Source of the DNA: Enterobacter sp. Ag1
GTDB taxonomy: Bacteria > Pseudomonadota > Gammaproteobacteria > Enterobacterales > Enterobacteriaceae
DNA: 64,000 nt
Direction of reading: 5' to 3'
Assembly (NCBI GenBank): GCA_000277545.1
Contig: AKXM01000046.1
Location: 1-64,000, forward strand
Shown: piece after piece, positions 47,590 to 57,350 of the stretch
How the letters are laid out: each line of letters starts with the position of its first letter
Numbering within the stretch: position 1 is the first letter of the stretch
Position numbers and translations under genes: made by a program
The notes under the pieces: generated by a model
Told to the model about the DNA's origin: nothing
The model's input: the letters and a program-made list of their open reading frames with translations, nothing else
The model's database searches: none

Positions 47590-48180
47590 TTGCCCTTCCT
47601 GTTTCTGGCTTTGATGACTTTCCGCGCCGCCGCGGCGGACACGCTATTGATTTTAGGCGATAGCCTGAGCGCCGGTTACCGTATGGCGGCCACCAGCGCC
47701 TGGCCCGCCCTGCTGGATGCCAAATGGCAGCCGCAGGGTACAAAAGTCGTGAATGCGAGCATCAGCGGCGATACCGCGGCACAGGGCCTGGCTCGCCTGC
47801 CGGCGCTGTTAAAACAGCACCAGCCCCGCTGGGTTTTAGTGGAGCTTGGCGGCAACGACGGCCTGCGTGGGTTCCAGCCTCAGGCGGTAGAAAAAACCCT
47901 CAACCAGGTTATCACCGACGTGAAGGCTGCCGGTGCGCAGCCGATGCTGATGCAAATTCGCCTGCCCGCCAACTACGGACGCCGCTATAATGAGGCGTTT
48001 AGCGCTATTTATCCGCAGCTTGCCAAAGCGTTTGATATTCCCCTGCTCCCGTTCTTTATGGAGGAGGTATATCTGAAACCGCAATGGATGCAGGATGACG
48101 GCATTCACCCTAATCGGGATGCTCAGCCGTTTATCGCCGACTGGATGGCGACGCGGCTGACTCCGCTACTCTCTAAATAA
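47557..48180 (+). CDS. tesA: TesA, thioesterase I / lysophospholipase L1
   Basis: TesA is a periplasmic GDSL hydrolase acting on acyl thioesters, lysophospholipids and some peptides. From the ATG at 47557 (MMNFNNVFRWHLPF) the product is 207 residues. A signal peptide ends near AAA at residue 26. The SGNH blocks are GDSLSAG, SISGD, GGNDGL and DGIHPN with the catalytic aspartate and histidine. Its start lies inside ybbA on the other strand, as in E. coli. Confidence 0.97.
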   Translation: MMNFNNVFRWHLPFLFLALMTFRAAAADTLLILGDSLSAGYRMAATSAWPALLDAKWQPQGTKVVNASISGDTAAQGLARLPALLKQHQPRWVLVELGGNDGLRGFQPQAVEKTLNQVITDVKAAGAQPMLMQIRLPANYGRRYNEAFSAIYPQLAKAFDIPLLPFFMEEVYLKPQWMQDDGIHPNRDAQPFIADWMATRLTPLLSK

Positions 48181-48257
48181 CCGGCACAGCCGCGTCGGAT
48201 ACAACGAGATAGTTAAACACGACTGATAAATAATCGGGGCGCCCTTCGGGTAAAGTT

Positions 48258-49028
48258 ATGCAAAAATCCGTTTTAATTACAGGCTGCTCCAGCGGGATTG
48301 GCTTAGCCAGCGCGCAGGAGCTACAGAAGCTTGGCTATAACATTCTCGCCGCCTGCCGCAAACCAGCCGATGTAGAGCGCATGAATCAGCTTGGGTTTAC
48401 CGGCATTGAGCTCGATCTTGACGATGCGGAAAGCGTCCAACGCGCCGCCGCCGAAGTGATTGCCATCACCGGCAACCGCCTGTATGGGCTGTTTAATAAC
48501 GGTGGCTACGGTGTGTATGGTCCGCTGAACGCCATTTCCCGCGAACAGCTTGAGCAACAATTTTCCACCAACTTCTTCGGCACGCACCAGCTCACCATGC
48601 TGCTGCTGCCGGCCATGCAGCCTCATCAGGAAGGCCGCATCGTGATGACCAGCTCGGTGATGGGGCTGATTTCCACGCCGGGTCGTGGGGCCTACGCCGC
48701 CAGTAAATATGCACTTGAAGCGTGGTCCGACGCGCTGCGCATGGAGCTTCGCCACAGCGGGATTAAAGTCAGCCTGATTGAGCCGGGGCCGATCCGCACC
48801 CGCTTTACCGATAACGTCAATCAAACCCAAAGCGACAAACCGGTAGAGAATCCGGGGATTGCCGCACGGTTTACCCTCGGCCCGGAGGCGGTGGTAGCGA
48901 AAGTACGCCATGCTTTTGAAAGCCCAAGGCCGAAGCTGCGCTACCCGGTGACCGTGGTAACTCACGTGATTACCGTGCTCCGCCGCCTGCTGCCAGCGTG
49001 CGTAATGGACAAAATTTTACGGAGCTGA
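48258..49028 (+). CDS. ybbO: YbbO, short-chain dehydrogenase/reductase
   Basis: A 256-residue NADP(H)-dependent oxidoreductase of the classical SDR family, reported to reduce aldehydes. The cofactor motif TGCSSGIG lies at residues 8-15, the structural NNGG motif near 81, catalytic serine in MTSSVMG and YAASK with the active tyrosine near 153. The start codon has only a weak Shine-Dalgarno sequence. It is 77 bases after tesA on the same strand. Confidence 0.94.
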   Translation: MQKSVLITGCSSGIGLASAQELQKLGYNILAACRKPADVERMNQLGFTGIELDLDDAESVQRAAAEVIAITGNRLYGLFNNGGYGVYGPLNAISREQLEQQFSTNFFGTHQLTMLLLPAMQPHQEGRIVMTSSVMGLISTPGRGAYAASKYALEAWSDALRMELRHSGIKVSLIEPGPIRTRFTDNVNQTQSDKPVENPGIAARFTLGPEAVVAKVRHAFESPRPKLRYPVTVVTHVITVLRRLLPACVMDKILRS

Positions 49029-49087
49029 GTTGAAGTCCCGGCCTCAGCCCCCATGTAAAAAAACAAATGCTTAACAGAGAATCGCCC

Positions 49088-49942
49088 ATGTCCGCAGAAA
49101 ACATTATTAACATTACCGAAGCGAACCTGCATCAGACGCTGGAACAGTCCATGGCTAAGCCGGTGCTGTTTTATTTCTGGTCTGCCCGCAGCCAGCATTG
49201 CGAGCAGTTAACGCCGATCCTGGACAAGCTCGCGGCCCAATACAGCGGCCAGTTTATTCTCGCTAAAGTTGACTGCGACGCCGAGCAAATGGTGGCTTCG
49301 CAGTTTGGCCTGCGCTCCATTCCTACCGTCTATCTGTTCCAGAATGGTCAGCCGGTGGACGGCTTCCAGGGCCCGCAGCCGGAAGAAACGATTCGCGCCC
49401 TGCTCGACAAAGTGCTGCCGCGTGAAGAAGAGCTGAAAGCCCAGCAGGCCGTAGAGCTGATGCAGGAAGGCAAGCACGCCGAAGCCCTGCCGCTGCTGAA
49501 AGATGCGTGGCAGCTGTCCGGCCAGAACAGCGAAATTGGCCTGCTGCTGGCGGAAGTGCAGATTGCCCTGAACCGCAGCGAAGACGCAGAAGCGGTGCTG
49601 AAAACCGTGCCTCTGCAGGACCAGGACACCCGCTATCAGGCGCTGGTTTCCCAGATTGAACTGCTGAAACAGGCCGCCGACACGCCGGAAATTCAGCAGC
49701 TGCAGCAGCAGGTTCAAAACGAGCCGGACAACGCCCAGCTCGCCAGCCAGCTCGCGCTGCAGCTGCATCAGGTTGGCCGGAACGAAGAAGCGCTGGAGCT
49801 GCTTTACACTCACCTGAAAAAAGACCTGGGTGCCGCCGACGGCCAGGCACGCAAAATGATGATGGAGATTCTGGCGGCGCTGGGGACCGGCGACGCGCTG
49901 GCGTCCAAATATCGCCGTCAGATTTATGCGTTGATGTATTAA
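49088..49942 (+). CDS. cnoX: CnoX (YbbN), chaperedoxin
   Basis: CnoX protects proteins from bleach-induced aggregation and hands substrates to GroEL and DnaK. From the ATG at 49088 it has 284 residues, as in E. coli. An N-terminal thioredoxin fold carries SQHC instead of CXXC (near residues 35-38), so it is not a thioredoxin reductase substrate in the normal sense. TPR repeats fill residues about 120-284. A bidirectional terminator follows. Confidence 0.96.
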   Translation: MSAENIINITEANLHQTLEQSMAKPVLFYFWSARSQHCEQLTPILDKLAAQYSGQFILAKVDCDAEQMVASQFGLRSIPTVYLFQNGQPVDGFQGPQPEETIRALLDKVLPREEELKAQQAVELMQEGKHAEALPLLKDAWQLSGQNSEIGLLLAEVQIALNRSEDAEAVLKTVPLQDQDTRYQALVSQIELLKQAADTPEIQQLQQQVQNEPDNAQLASQLALQLHQVGRNEEALELLYTHLKKDLGAADGQARKMMMEILAALGTGDALASKYRRQIYALMY

Positions 49943-49954
49943 GCAGAGAGAACG

Positions 49955-49984
49955 AAAAAAGGCCGGATATTCCGGCCTTTTGTT
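49955..49984. terminator. Bidirectional terminator between cnoX and cfa-like gene
   Basis: AAAAAAGGCCGGA and its near complement form a hairpin with A and T runs on both sides, between two convergent genes. It touches the stop codon of the cfa-like gene. Confidence 0.88.
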
Positions 49985-51135
49985 TATCGGTAAACGCGGA
50001 TCCCGCCCTCCACCCCATTAGGGCTCAGCAATACCTGCCAAAGCTGAATATTCCTCGCGCGAAATGCGCCCGCACAGGCGTTCAAATAATAGCTAAACAT
50101 CCTCTTGAAGCGCTCGTCATAATTACGCGAGATGTTAGGCCAGCAGCGGAGGAAATTATCGTACCAGGCCATCAGCGTTCTGTCGTAATCAGCCCCGATA
50201 TTGTGCCAGTCCTCCATAATAAAATATTTTTCACTGGCGCTGGCAATGTGGCGCACCGAGGGCAAACAGCCGTTAGGGAAGATGTATTTGTTGATCCATG
50301 GATCGACGTTTAAATCCGTTTCATTCGACCCAATGGTATGCAGCAGGAACAGGCCATCAGGTTTTAAATTGCGGGCTGCAACTTCAAAATAGGTATTGTA
50401 GTTTTTTGGCCCGACGTGTTCGAACATGCCCACGGAAACAATGCGATCAAATTTGCTGTTGAGGTCTCGATAATCCTGCAGCAGGATCTCGACGTCCAGG
50501 CCCCGGCAGCGATCCTGGGCCATTTTTTGCTGTTCCGCCGAAATAGTTACGCCGACGACGGAGACGCCATATTCCTGCGCCGCATACTGCGCCAGCCCGC
50601 CCCACCCGCAGCCGATATCCAGCAGATTCATGCCCGCTTTGAGCTGCAGTTTTTCACAGATCATCCGCAGCTTGTTACGCTGCGCCTCTGCCAGATTTTC
50701 CGCGTCTTTCCAGTAGCCGCAGGAATATTGCATATACGGATCGAGCATCGCGGCAAACAGATCGTTGCCAATATCGTAATGTTCTTTGCCGACTATCCAG
50801 GCGCGTTTGCGAGACTGCAAATTAAAGACTCTGGCCCCGGCAATACGCAGCAGGTCGGAGAAATGCTTCGGCATTTTGCTATCCAAGCCGTGGCGCAAAA
50901 TATGGGTAAATAAAATGTCCAGCCGGTCGCAGTCCCACCAGCCATCCATATAACTTTCACCCAGGCCGAGAGAACCTTCCTGTAATATTCGCTTGAAGAA
51001 GTCTGGATTGTTCACCCGAATATCTGCCGGGCCGTTGCCGTCAATATCAATCGCCATGGGTGAAATTAATTCTTCCACAATTTTCTGCCAGCGGTTGTTA
51101 TTCGCCTGATGCTGCTCAGCTATTATTGTTCCCAT
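49984..51135 (-). CDS. cfa: Cyclopropane-fatty-acyl-phospholipid synthase (Cfa family)
   Basis: The enzyme methylates double bonds of phospholipid acyl chains with S-adenosylmethionine. The ATG at 51135, after GAGGAAG, gives 383 residues (E. coli Cfa 382); 31 upstream codons are unlikely to be translated. Conserved parts include ADIRVNNPDFFKR, the SAM motif LLDIGCGWGGLA near residue 172, and MFEHVGPKNY. E. coli has its cfa elsewhere, near ribC. This copy is in the ybb block, so it is probably an extra paralog, though loss of the usual copy cannot be excluded. Confidence 0.94.
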   Translation of the reverse strand: MGTIIAEQHQANNNRWQKIVEELISPMAIDIDGNGPADIRVNNPDFFKRILQEGSLGLGESYMDGWWDCDRLDILFTHILRHGLDSKMPKHFSDLLRIAGARVFNLQSRKRAWIVGKEHYDIGNDLFAAMLDPYMQYSCGYWKDAENLAEAQRNKLRMICEKLQLKAGMNLLDIGCGWGGLAQYAAQEYGVSVVGVTISAEQQKMAQDRCRGLDVEILLQDYRDLNSKFDRIVSVGMFEHVGPKNYNTYFEVAARNLKPDGLFLLHTIGSNETDLNVDPWINKYIFPNGCLPSVRHIASASEKYFIMEDWHNIGADYDRTLMAWYDNFLRCWPNISRNYDERFKRMFSYYLNACAGAFRARNIQLWQVLLSPNGVEGGIRVYR

Positions 51136-51377
51136 TGCTTCCTCACCGGGATAAGTGTTCTTGCCAAATACCGCTCGCCCGATAGCGCGAGCTGCCGAAG
51201 CATTCGATACTACGCCTGCTGACACCATGCGTGAAATGAACTTACTCCATGAAAATCATTCCATTTAGGCATAATAAAAATTAAAACAGCAATTAATTCT
51301 TCTCGGATACAGGGATGTTGCTGAATGTTTCAAATTAAGCAGTTAGACTGAATGCAAAACAAACAGGAGGTTTTTTA

Positions 51378-52292
51378 ATGCTTATCGTGATCCCCGTATT
51401 AATTCTCGTGGCGCTGGTGATTGTGGCTGCCGGGGTAAAAATCGTGCCCCAGGGCTTCCAATGGACCGTCGAACGCTTTGGCCGCTACACCAAAACCCTG
51501 ATGCCAGGCCTGAATCTTGTGGTGCCGTTTATGGATCGCGTAGGCCGCAAAATCAACATGATGGAACAGGTGCTCGACATCCCTTCTCAGGAAGTCATTT
51601 CCAAAGATAACGCCAACGTCGCCATTGACGCCGTGTGCTTTATTCAGGTGGTTGACGCCCCGCGCGCCGCCTATGAAGTCAGCAACCTTGAGCTGGCGAT
51701 CATCAACCTGACGATGACCAACATCCGTACCGTGCTCGGCTCGATGGAGCTGGATGAGATGCTGTCCCAGCGCGACAACATCAACACTCGCCTGCTGCAC
51801 ATCGTCGACGAAGCCACCAACCCGTGGGGCATTAAAATCACCCGTATCGAAATCCGTGACGTGCGCCCACCGGCTGAGCTGATTGATGCGATGAACGCCC
51901 AGATGAAAGCTGAACGTACCAAGCGCGCCTATATTCTTGAGGCCGAAGGGATCCGCCAGGCGGAAATCGTCAAAGCCGAAGGTGAAAAGCAGTCGAAGAT
52001 CCTGAAAGCTGAGGGTGAGCGTCAGTCGGCTTTCCTTGAGGCGGAGGCCCGCGAGCGTAGTGCTGAAGCAGAAGCCCGCGCCACGCAGATGGTGTCCGAA
52101 GCTATCGCCAAAGGGGATATTCAGGCGGTGAACTACTTCGTGGCCCAGAAATACACCGACGCGCTGCAGCAAATCGGGTCGGCCAATAATAGCAAAGTGG
52201 TGCTGATGCCGCTGGATGCCTCCAGCCTGATGGGCTCCATCGCCGGGATCAGCGAACTTATTGCCCAGAGCGGCACCGAGCGTAAAAAATGA
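51378..52292 (+). CDS. qmcA: QmcA, SPFH/band-7 membrane protein
   Basis: QmcA is an inner-membrane stomatin-like protein that forms large rings and modulates FtsH-linked quality control. The 304 residues have one N-terminal helix (about 2-20), the SPFH domain (about 20-180), and a coiled coil rich in [15 protein letters not shown]-type repeats (about 185-240). AGGAGG precedes the ATG. It overlaps ybbJ by ATGA. Confidence 0.97.
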   Translation: MLIVIPVLILVALVIVAAGVKIVPQGFQWTVERFGRYTKTLMPGLNLVVPFMDRVGRKINMMEQVLDIPSQEVISKDNANVAIDAVCFIQVVDAPRAAYEVSNLELAIINLTMTNIRTVLGSMELDEMLSQRDNINTRLLHIVDEATNPWGIKITRIEIRDVRPPAELIDAMNAQMKAERTKRAYILEAEGIRQAEIVKAEGEKQSKILKAEGERQSAFLEAEARERSAEAEARATQMVSEAIAKGDIQAVNYFVAQKYTDALQQIGSANNSKVVLMPLDASSLMGSIAGISELIAQSGTERKK

Positions 52293-52735
52293 TCGACAGC
52301 ATTCTCGCGCACCCACACGTCTTCTGGCTTGCGCTTGGCGGACTGCTGCTGGCGGCGGAGATGCTCGGCGCCAGCGGCTATCTGCTGTGGAGCGGCGTGG
52401 CGGCGGTAATCACCGGCCTGCTGGTCTGGCTGCTGCCGCTTGGCTGGGAAACGCAGGGCGTCTGCTTTGCCCTGCTGACGCTGGTCGCCGCCTTTCTCTG
52501 GTGGCGCTGGCTGTCCAGCCGCAGGCAGCAAAGTCCAGGTGAAGTGCTGAATCAGCGCGGGCAGCAACTGGTTGGCCGCCGTTTCCGCCTGGAAGCGGCG
52601 CTGGTCAATGGCCGGGGACATGTTCGCGTGGCCGACAGCAGTTGGCCAGTCACCGCCGATGAAGATCTCCCGGCGGGCTGTGAAGTTGTGGTGCTGGCCG
52701 TGGAAGGCATAACGCTCAAAATTAAAGCGGTTTAG
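52289..52735 (+). CDS. ybbJ: YbbJ, NfeD-like membrane protein
   Basis: A 148-residue NfeD-family protein with two to three helices in the first 75 residues and a C-terminal OB-fold-like domain (about 90-148; [11 protein letters not shown]). NfeD proteins work with SPFH partners such as QmcA, and ybbJ is coupled to qmcA by a 4-base overlap. Its end overlaps the convergent cueR by 4 bases. Confidence 0.94.
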   Translation: MIDSILAHPHVFWLALGGLLLAAEMLGASGYLLWSGVAAVITGLLVWLLPLGWETQGVCFALLTLVAAFLWWRWLSSRRQQSPGEVLNQRGQQLVGRRFRLEAALVNGRGHVRVADSSWPVTADEDLPAGCEVVVLAVEGITLKIKAV

Positions 52736-53142
52736 TTAATCTCGTGGCGATGGCAGCAGCCGGAAAGATTGTCGATGATCGGGCAATCGGCGCTGTCATC
52801 ACCTGGGCAAGCCTCTGCCAGCGTGAGCAAATGCTGGCGCATATTCTGCAGCTCAATAATGTGCCGCTCGATATCCGCGACTTTCTGCAAAGTGCGGGCT
52901 TTTACGTCCGCGCTGTGCCGGGCCGGATCGTTAAACAGGCTCACCAGCTCTTTGCACTCTTCCAGATTAAACCCAACCTGACGGGCCTGGCGCAGCAGCG
53001 TCAGCTCATCGAGATGCTTTTGCGTATAGCTGCGGTAGCCGTTGTCGGCGCGAAACGGCGGCGTGACCAGCCCTTTCTCTTCGTAAAAACGAATCGCCTT
53101 GCTGGTTAGCCCGGTTTTTTTCGCCACATCGCTAATATTCAT
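52732..53142 (-). CDS. cueR: CueR, copper-responsive MerR-family regulator
   Basis: CueR senses Cu(I), Ag(I) and Au(I) and activates copA and cueO by distorting promoter DNA. The 136-residue protein has a MerR helix-turn-helix (residues 1-38), a dimerisation coiled coil, and the metal-binding loop with two cysteines near 112 and 120 ([12 protein letters not shown]) plus a C-terminal CCH. It is divergent from copA, which carries its operator. Confidence 0.96.
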   Translation of the reverse strand: MNISDVAKKTGLTSKAIRFYEEKGLVTPPFRADNGYRSYTQKHLDELTLLRQARQVGFNLEECKELVSLFNDPARHSADVKARTLQKVADIERHIIELQNMRQHLLTLAEACPGDDSADCPIIDNLSGCCHRHEIN

Positions 53143-53151
53143 TTTTGCTCC

Positions 53152-53182
53152 TTGACCTTCCCCTTGATGGAAGGTTTAACCT
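53152..53182 (+). promoter_or_regulatory. copA promoter: copA promoter with CueR box
   Basis: TTGACC (53152-53157) and TAACCT (53177-53182) are 19 bases apart, the long spacing typical of MerR-family promoters. Between them is the dyad ACCTTCC-N7-GGAAGGT (53155-53175), which is the CueR operator. It is nearly the E. coli copA promoter. Confidence 0.93.
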
Positions 53183-53249
53183 CTTTCATAGTTAACCGAA
53201 TCATCCTTTCGGTCAATATTTCACCTCACCATCATACAGGAGTCTCGCG

Positions 53250-55754
53250 ATGTCACACATTGTGGATCTGAATCTGGACGGCCTGACCTGCGGCCATTGT
53301 GTTAAACGCGTCAAAGAGAGCCTCGAGCAGCGTGCAGACGTTGAGCAGGCTGAAGTCACCCAAACCCACGCCCGCGTTACCGGCAGCGCCACGCCGGAAG
53401 CGTTAGTGGAAACAGTCCAACAAGCGGGATACGGCGCAGAAGTCGCCAGCCACCCAAAGGCTGAACCGCTGGCAGAGTCATCAACTCCGTCGGAAGCACT
53501 GACAGCGGTCGCCCCTTCGCTTCCGGCAGCCTCTACCGACGATGACAGCCAGCAGTTGCTGATCGGCGGTATGAGCTGCGCCAGCTGCGTCTCCCGGGTG
53601 CAAAATGCCTTACAAAATGTACCGGGCGTCAGCCAGGCACGGGTTAACCTTGCGGAGCGCAGTGCGCTGGTGATGGGCACCGCCTCCGCAGAATCGCTGA
53701 TCAAAGCCGTGGAAAGTGCCGGCTACGGTGCCGAAGCGATTGAAGACGATCAGAAACGCCGCGAGCGCCAGCAAGAAACGGCGAACGCCGCCATGAAACG
53801 CTTCCGCTGGCAGGCGATTGTCGCCCTCGCCGTCGGGATCCCAGTGATGGTCTGGGGCATGATCGGCGACAACATGATGGTCACCGAGAGCAACCGCTCC
53901 CTGTGGCTGACCATCGGGATTATTACCCTTGCGGTGATGGTCTTTGCCGGCGGTCATTTTTACCGTAGCGCCTGGCGCAGCCTGATGAACCGCGCGGCCA
54001 CCATGGATACGCTCGTCGCCCTCGGTACCGGCGCGGCCTGGCTCTACTCAATTACCGTAAATATCTGGCCGCAGCACTTCCCGATGGAAGCCCGCCACCT
54101 CTACTACGAGGCCAGCGCGATGATCATCGGCCTGATAAATCTCGGCCATATGCTCGAACAGCGCGCCCGTCAGCGCTCTTCTAAAGCACTTGAACGCCTG
54201 CTGGACTTAACGCCGCCGACCGCGCGAGTAGTGACGGAAGAAGGCGAGAAAACTTTACCGCTGGCGGAAGTCACCGCTGGAATGACGCTGCGCCTGACTA
54301 CCGGCGACCGCGTGCCCGTTGACGGGGAAATCACCCAGGGCGAAGCCTGGTTTGACGAAGCGATGCTGACCGGTGAACCGGTGCCGATGCAAAAATCAAA
54401 CGGCGACGGGATTCACGCCGGGACCGTAGTGCAGGACGGCAGCGTGCTGTTCACCGCCACCGCCACCGGCAGCCACACCACGCTGTCGCGCATTATCCGC
54501 ATGGTTCGCCAGGCGCAGAGCAGCAAGCCGGAAATCGGCCAGCTTGCCGATAAAATTTCTGCCGTATTTGTGCCGGTCGTCGTCGCTATCGCGCTGATCA
54601 GTGCCGCCATCTGGTACTTCGTCGGCCCTGCACCGCAAATTGTTTACACCCTGGTCATTGCCACCACGGTGCTGATTATCGCCTGCCCTTGCGCCCTGGG
54701 CCTTGCCACACCGATGTCGATTATTTCAGGCGTGGGCCGTGCCGCCGAATTTGGCGTTCTGGTTCGTGATGCCGATGCCCTGCAGCGCGCCAGCACGCTG
54801 GATACCGTGGTCTTTGACAAAACGGGCACGCTGACCGAAGGCAAACCGCAGGTGGTCGCCGTGGAAACCCGCGCCGGCGTGGACGAGGTGCAAGCGATAC
54901 GGCTGGCGGCCGCGCTTGAGCAGGGTTCAAGCCACCCGCTTGCTCGCGCCATTATTGAAAAAGCAGGCAATTCAACGCTGCCGGAAGTGACGTCGTTCCG
55001 TACTTTGCGCGGGCTGGGCGTCAGCGGTGAGGTGGACGGGCATAAACTGCTGCTGGGCAACAAAGCATTGCTCGACGAGCAGGGCGTGGACACTCAGCCG
55101 CTTGCCGACAGCATTGACGCTCAAGCTCGTCTGGGCGCAACCCCGGTGCTGCTGGCGGCAGACGGCCAGCTCATGGCGCTGTTAGCCATCCGCGATCCGC
55201 TTCGTAGCGACAGCATCAGTGCGCTCCAGCGCCTGCACCGTAACGGCTACCGCCTGGTCATGCTCACCGGCGATAACCCGGTGACCGCCAACGCTATCGC
55301 CAAAGAAGTCGGCATTGATGAAGTGATTGCGGGCGTGCTGCCGGACGGCAAAGCTGACGCCATCAAGCAGTTGCAGCAGCAGGGCCGCCAGGTGGCGATG
55401 GTCGGCGACGGCATAAACGATGCCCCGGCGCTGGCTCAGGCCGAGGTAGGGATTGCGATGGGTGGCGGCAGCGACGTAGCCATTGAAACCGCCGCCATTA
55501 CGCTGATGCGTCACAGCCTGGTGGGCGTTGCCGATGCGCTGGCTATTTCCAAAGCCACGCTGCGGAACATGAAGCAAAACCTGATGGGGGCGTTCGTTTA
55601 CAACTCGCTTGGCATTCCGATTGCCGCGGGTGTGCTCTACCCGCTGACCGGCACGCTACTCAATCCGGTGGTTGCCGGTGCCGCGATGGCGCTGTCTTCC
55701 ATCACCGTGGTGAGCAACGCCAACCGCCTGCTGCGCTTTAAACCGAAAGACTAA
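53250..55754 (+). CDS. copA: CopA, Cu(I)-exporting P1B-type ATPase
   Basis: CopA pumps Cu(I) and Ag(I) out of the cytoplasm. The 834 residues equal the E. coli length. Two N-terminal metal-binding domains have GLTCGHC (residues 11-17) and GMSCASC (near 108-114). Eight membrane helices contain the ion motif CPC near residue 480; DKTGT is the phosphorylation site near 524 and GDGINDAP is the hinge. A slippery site at 53453-53459 should also yield a short chaperone (listed separately). Confidence 0.97.
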   Translation: MSHIVDLNLDGLTCGHCVKRVKESLEQRADVEQAEVTQTHARVTGSATPEALVETVQQAGYGAEVASHPKAEPLAESSTPSEALTAVAPSLPAASTDDDSQQLLIGGMSCASCVSRVQNALQNVPGVSQARVNLAERSALVMGTASAESLIKAVESAGYGAEAIEDDQKRRERQQETANAAMKRFRWQAIVALAVGIPVMVWGMIGDNMMVTESNRSLWLTIGIITLAVMVFAGGHFYRSAWRSLMNRAATMDTLVALGTGAAWLYSITVNIWPQHFPMEARHLYYEASAMIIGLINLGHMLEQRARQRSSKALERLLDLTPPTARVVTEEGEKTLPLAEVTAGMTLRLTTGDRVPVDGEITQGEAWFDEAMLTGEPVPMQKSNGDGIHAGTVVQDGSVLFTATATGSHTTLSRIIRMVRQAQSSKPEIGQLADKISAVFVPVVVAIALISAAIWYFVGPAPQIVYTLVIATTVLIIACPCALGLATPMSIISGVGRAAEFGVLVRDADALQRASTLDTVVFDKTGTLTEGKPQVVAVETRAGVDEVQAIRLAAALEQGSSHPLARAIIEKAGNSTLPEVTSFRTLRGLGVSGEVDGHKLLLGNKALLDEQGVDTQPLADSIDAQARLGATPVLLAADGQLMALLAIRDPLRSDSISALQRLHRNGYRLVMLTGDNPVTANAIAKEVGIDEVIAGVLPDGKADAIKQLQQQGRQVAMVGDGINDAPALAQAEVGIAMGGGSDVAIETAAITLMRHSLVGVADALAISKATLRNMKQNLMGAFVYNSLGIPIAAGVLYPLTGTLLNPVVAGAAMALSSITVVSNANRLLRFKPKD
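53453..53459 (+). promoter_or_regulatory. Programmed -1 frameshift site giving CopA(Z)
   Basis: The slippery heptamer CCCAAAG occurs at codons 68-70 of copA. A -1 slip would add one glycine and then read TGA (53462-53464), ending a product of 71 residues containing only the first copper-binding domain. E. coli copA uses the same slippery site to make the CopA(Z) copper chaperone. A downstream pseudoknot was not verified by eye. Confidence 0.75.
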
Positions 55755-55762
55755 CCTCTCTG

Positions 55763-55802
55763 CGGCCTTCCCTTCTCCTTTTGAGCGGAAGGCCGACTTT
55801 TT
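55763..55802 (+). terminator. Terminator after copA
   Basis: CGGCCTTCC and its complement flank a 15-base loop and are followed by AC and five T residues, starting 9 bases after the copA stop. Confidence 0.75.
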
Positions 55803-55858
55803 CCTTTCCCCTTCCAGCCCAGGGCGTTAGCATGGCTTTTTAGCCAGGGAATCGCGAT

Positions 55859-56659
55859 ATGGGTTTGTTCCAACGTCTTAGCGCACTGCTTTCCAGCCTG
55901 ACAGCCTCTACTTATCCCTGGCCTGCCCTTGATATCACGCTCCCCGGCAAGCGCCATTTGCACCTCGTGGGCAGCATTCATATGGGTACCCGGGACATGG
56001 CTCCGCTTTCCTCACGCCTGGTGGACAAACTTCGCGCGGCAGATGCGCTGATCGTCGAGGCAGATATCCGCTCTGGCGATTCGCCGTTCAGCGAAATAGT
56101 GGAGGACATCGACCTGGAGGCTCGTCTGGCTCCAGGCGATTACCAGCAGGTGCTGAGCCTGTGCAGCGAGTTAGGTATTTCACTGAGCAGCATTGAGCAC
56201 CAGCCCGCCTGGCAGGTGGCACTGATTTTACAGGCACATCAGGCACAGCGGCTTGGCCTTCGCCCTGACTACGGCATCGACTATCAGCTACTGGAAGCTG
56301 CACAGCGCTACGGCGTGCCGGTCACCGAGCTTGAAGGTGCCCAAAGCCAGATAGAATTATTGAAGGGGTTGCCTGACGGTGGGCTGCCGCTGCTGAACGA
56401 CACGCTGGAACACTGGCACACCAACGCGCGGCTGCTGCAGATAATGATTGGCTGGTGGCTGGAAACGCCGCCGCAGCAGGGCAATATTGCGCTACCGAAC
56501 ACCTTTGGCGATGCGCTGTATGACGTGTTGATGCATCAGCGAAACCGCCAGTGGCAGGCGTTTCTGCAACAGCTGCCCGCCGGGCGCTATGTGGTTGCGG
56601 TCGGCGCGTTGCACCTTTACGGCGAAGGTAACCTGCCAGAAATGCTGAAAAAAGGATAA
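55859..56659 (+). CDS. ybaP: YbaP, TraB/GumN-family protein
   Basis: A 266-residue protein of the TraB/GumN family, a putative metalloprotease-like fold with unknown activity. The conserved parts are the N-terminal HLVGSIHMG (near residues 35-43), the central YGIDYQLL, and the C-terminal GRYVVAVGALHLYGEGNL with its GALH-type motif. AGGGA precedes the start. Its stop codon overlaps the terminator of the antisense chiX gene. It has a lower similarity to E. coli than its neighbours, but the order is conserved. Confidence 0.92.
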   Translation: MGLFQRLSALLSSLTASTYPWPALDITLPGKRHLHLVGSIHMGTRDMAPLSSRLVDKLRAADALIVEADIRSGDSPFSEIVEDIDLEARLAPGDYQQVLSLCSELGISLSSIEHQPAWQVALILQAHQAQRLGLRPDYGIDYQLLEAAQRYGVPVTELEGAQSQIELLKGLPDGGLPLLNDTLEHWHTNARLLQIMIGWWLETPPQQGNIALPNTFGDALYDVLMHQRNRQWQAFLQQLPAGRYVVAVGALHLYGEGNLPEMLKKG

Positions 56660-56746
56660 AAAAATGGCCAATATTTCTATTGGCCCGTCAAAGAGGAATT
56701 TCATTTATTATTCTGTTTATCCCGGCTGCCGAAGCAACCGAAGCTG
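56658..56746 (-). ncRNA. chiX: ChiX (MicM/SroB) small RNA
   Basis: On the minus strand the last 55 bases match E. coli ChiX closely: the seed AATAATAAATGAAATTCCTC, then TTTGACGG, and a terminator hairpin GGCCAATA with seven T residues (56658-56664). ChiX pairs with chiP (chitoporin) mRNA and with dpiB, using Hfq. It lies between ybaP and ybaK as in E. coli. The 5' region differs: a 7-bp hairpin closed by a UUCG loop (56723-56740). The exact 5' end is uncertain; a TTGACG/TAATAG promoter would start it near 56773. Confidence 0.88.
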
Positions 56747-56760
56747 AATTGTCGCTTAAT

Positions 56761-56780
56761 GTGATGGTTTACGCCATCAC
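56761..56780. promoter_or_regulatory. Inverted repeat upstream of chiX and ybaK
   Basis: GTGATGG-N6-CCATCAC is a perfect 7-bp inverted repeat in the 208-base ybaP-ybaK gap. It could be an operator for a dimeric regulator or a 5' hairpin of a longer chiX RNA. The spacing does not fit CRP. Confidence 0.35.
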
Positions 56781-56867
56781 TATTATGTAGCGCTATATTA
56801 CTCGTCAAGTATATCACTATGATTACTATTTTGTGCGTTTTCAAAACAACGAATAAAGAAGGAAACC

Positions 56868-57347
56868 ATGACTCCCGCGGTAAAACTCCTCGAAAAGAAC
56901 AAAATCAGCTTTCAAATTCATGCCTATGAGCACGATCCGCTGGAAACCAACTTTGGTGACGAAGTGGTCCGTAAGCTGGGGCTAAATGCCGACCAGGTCT
57001 ATAAAACGCTGCTGGTGGCGCTGAATGGCGACATGAAACACCTCGCCGTGGCGGTGACGCCGGTTGCCGGGCAGCTTGATCTGAAAAAGGTCGCTAAGGC
57101 GCTGGGCGTTAAGAAGGTTGAAATGGCGGATCCGATGGTCGCGCAGCGAATCACCGGTTATCTGGTGGGCGGCATTAGCCCGCTGGGGCAGAAAAAACGC
57201 CTGCCAACGGTGATTGATGCTCCGGCACAGGAGTTTGCCAGCATCTACATTTCCGGCGGCAAGCGCGGGCTGGATATCGAACTCGCGGCAAGCGATCTGG
57301 CGAAACTGCTGGATGCCAGCTTCGCCGATATCGCCCGCCGCGATTAA
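56868..57347 (+). CDS. ybaK: YbaK, Cys-tRNA(Pro)/Cys-tRNA(Cys) deacylase
   Basis: YbaK hydrolyses cysteine wrongly attached to tRNA(Pro). The 159-residue protein matches the E. coli length and has the family core [19 protein letters not shown] with the catalytic lysine near residue 46, [18 protein letters not shown], and [13 protein letters not shown] near 101-113. AGAAGG precedes the start. It is convergent with ushA at 3 bases. Confidence 0.96.
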   Translation: MTPAVKLLEKNKISFQIHAYEHDPLETNFGDEVVRKLGLNADQVYKTLLVALNGDMKHLAVAVTPVAGQLDLKKVAKALGVKKVEMADPMVAQRITGYLVGGISPLGQKKRLPTVIDAPAQEFASIYISGGKRGLDIELAASDLAKLLDASFADIARRD

Positions 57348-57350
57348 CGC

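Noticed and set aside
49323-50018. 231-codon frame antisense to cnoX
   Set aside because: Arginine/alanine-rich shadow of the GC-rich cnoX gene, crossing the terminator.
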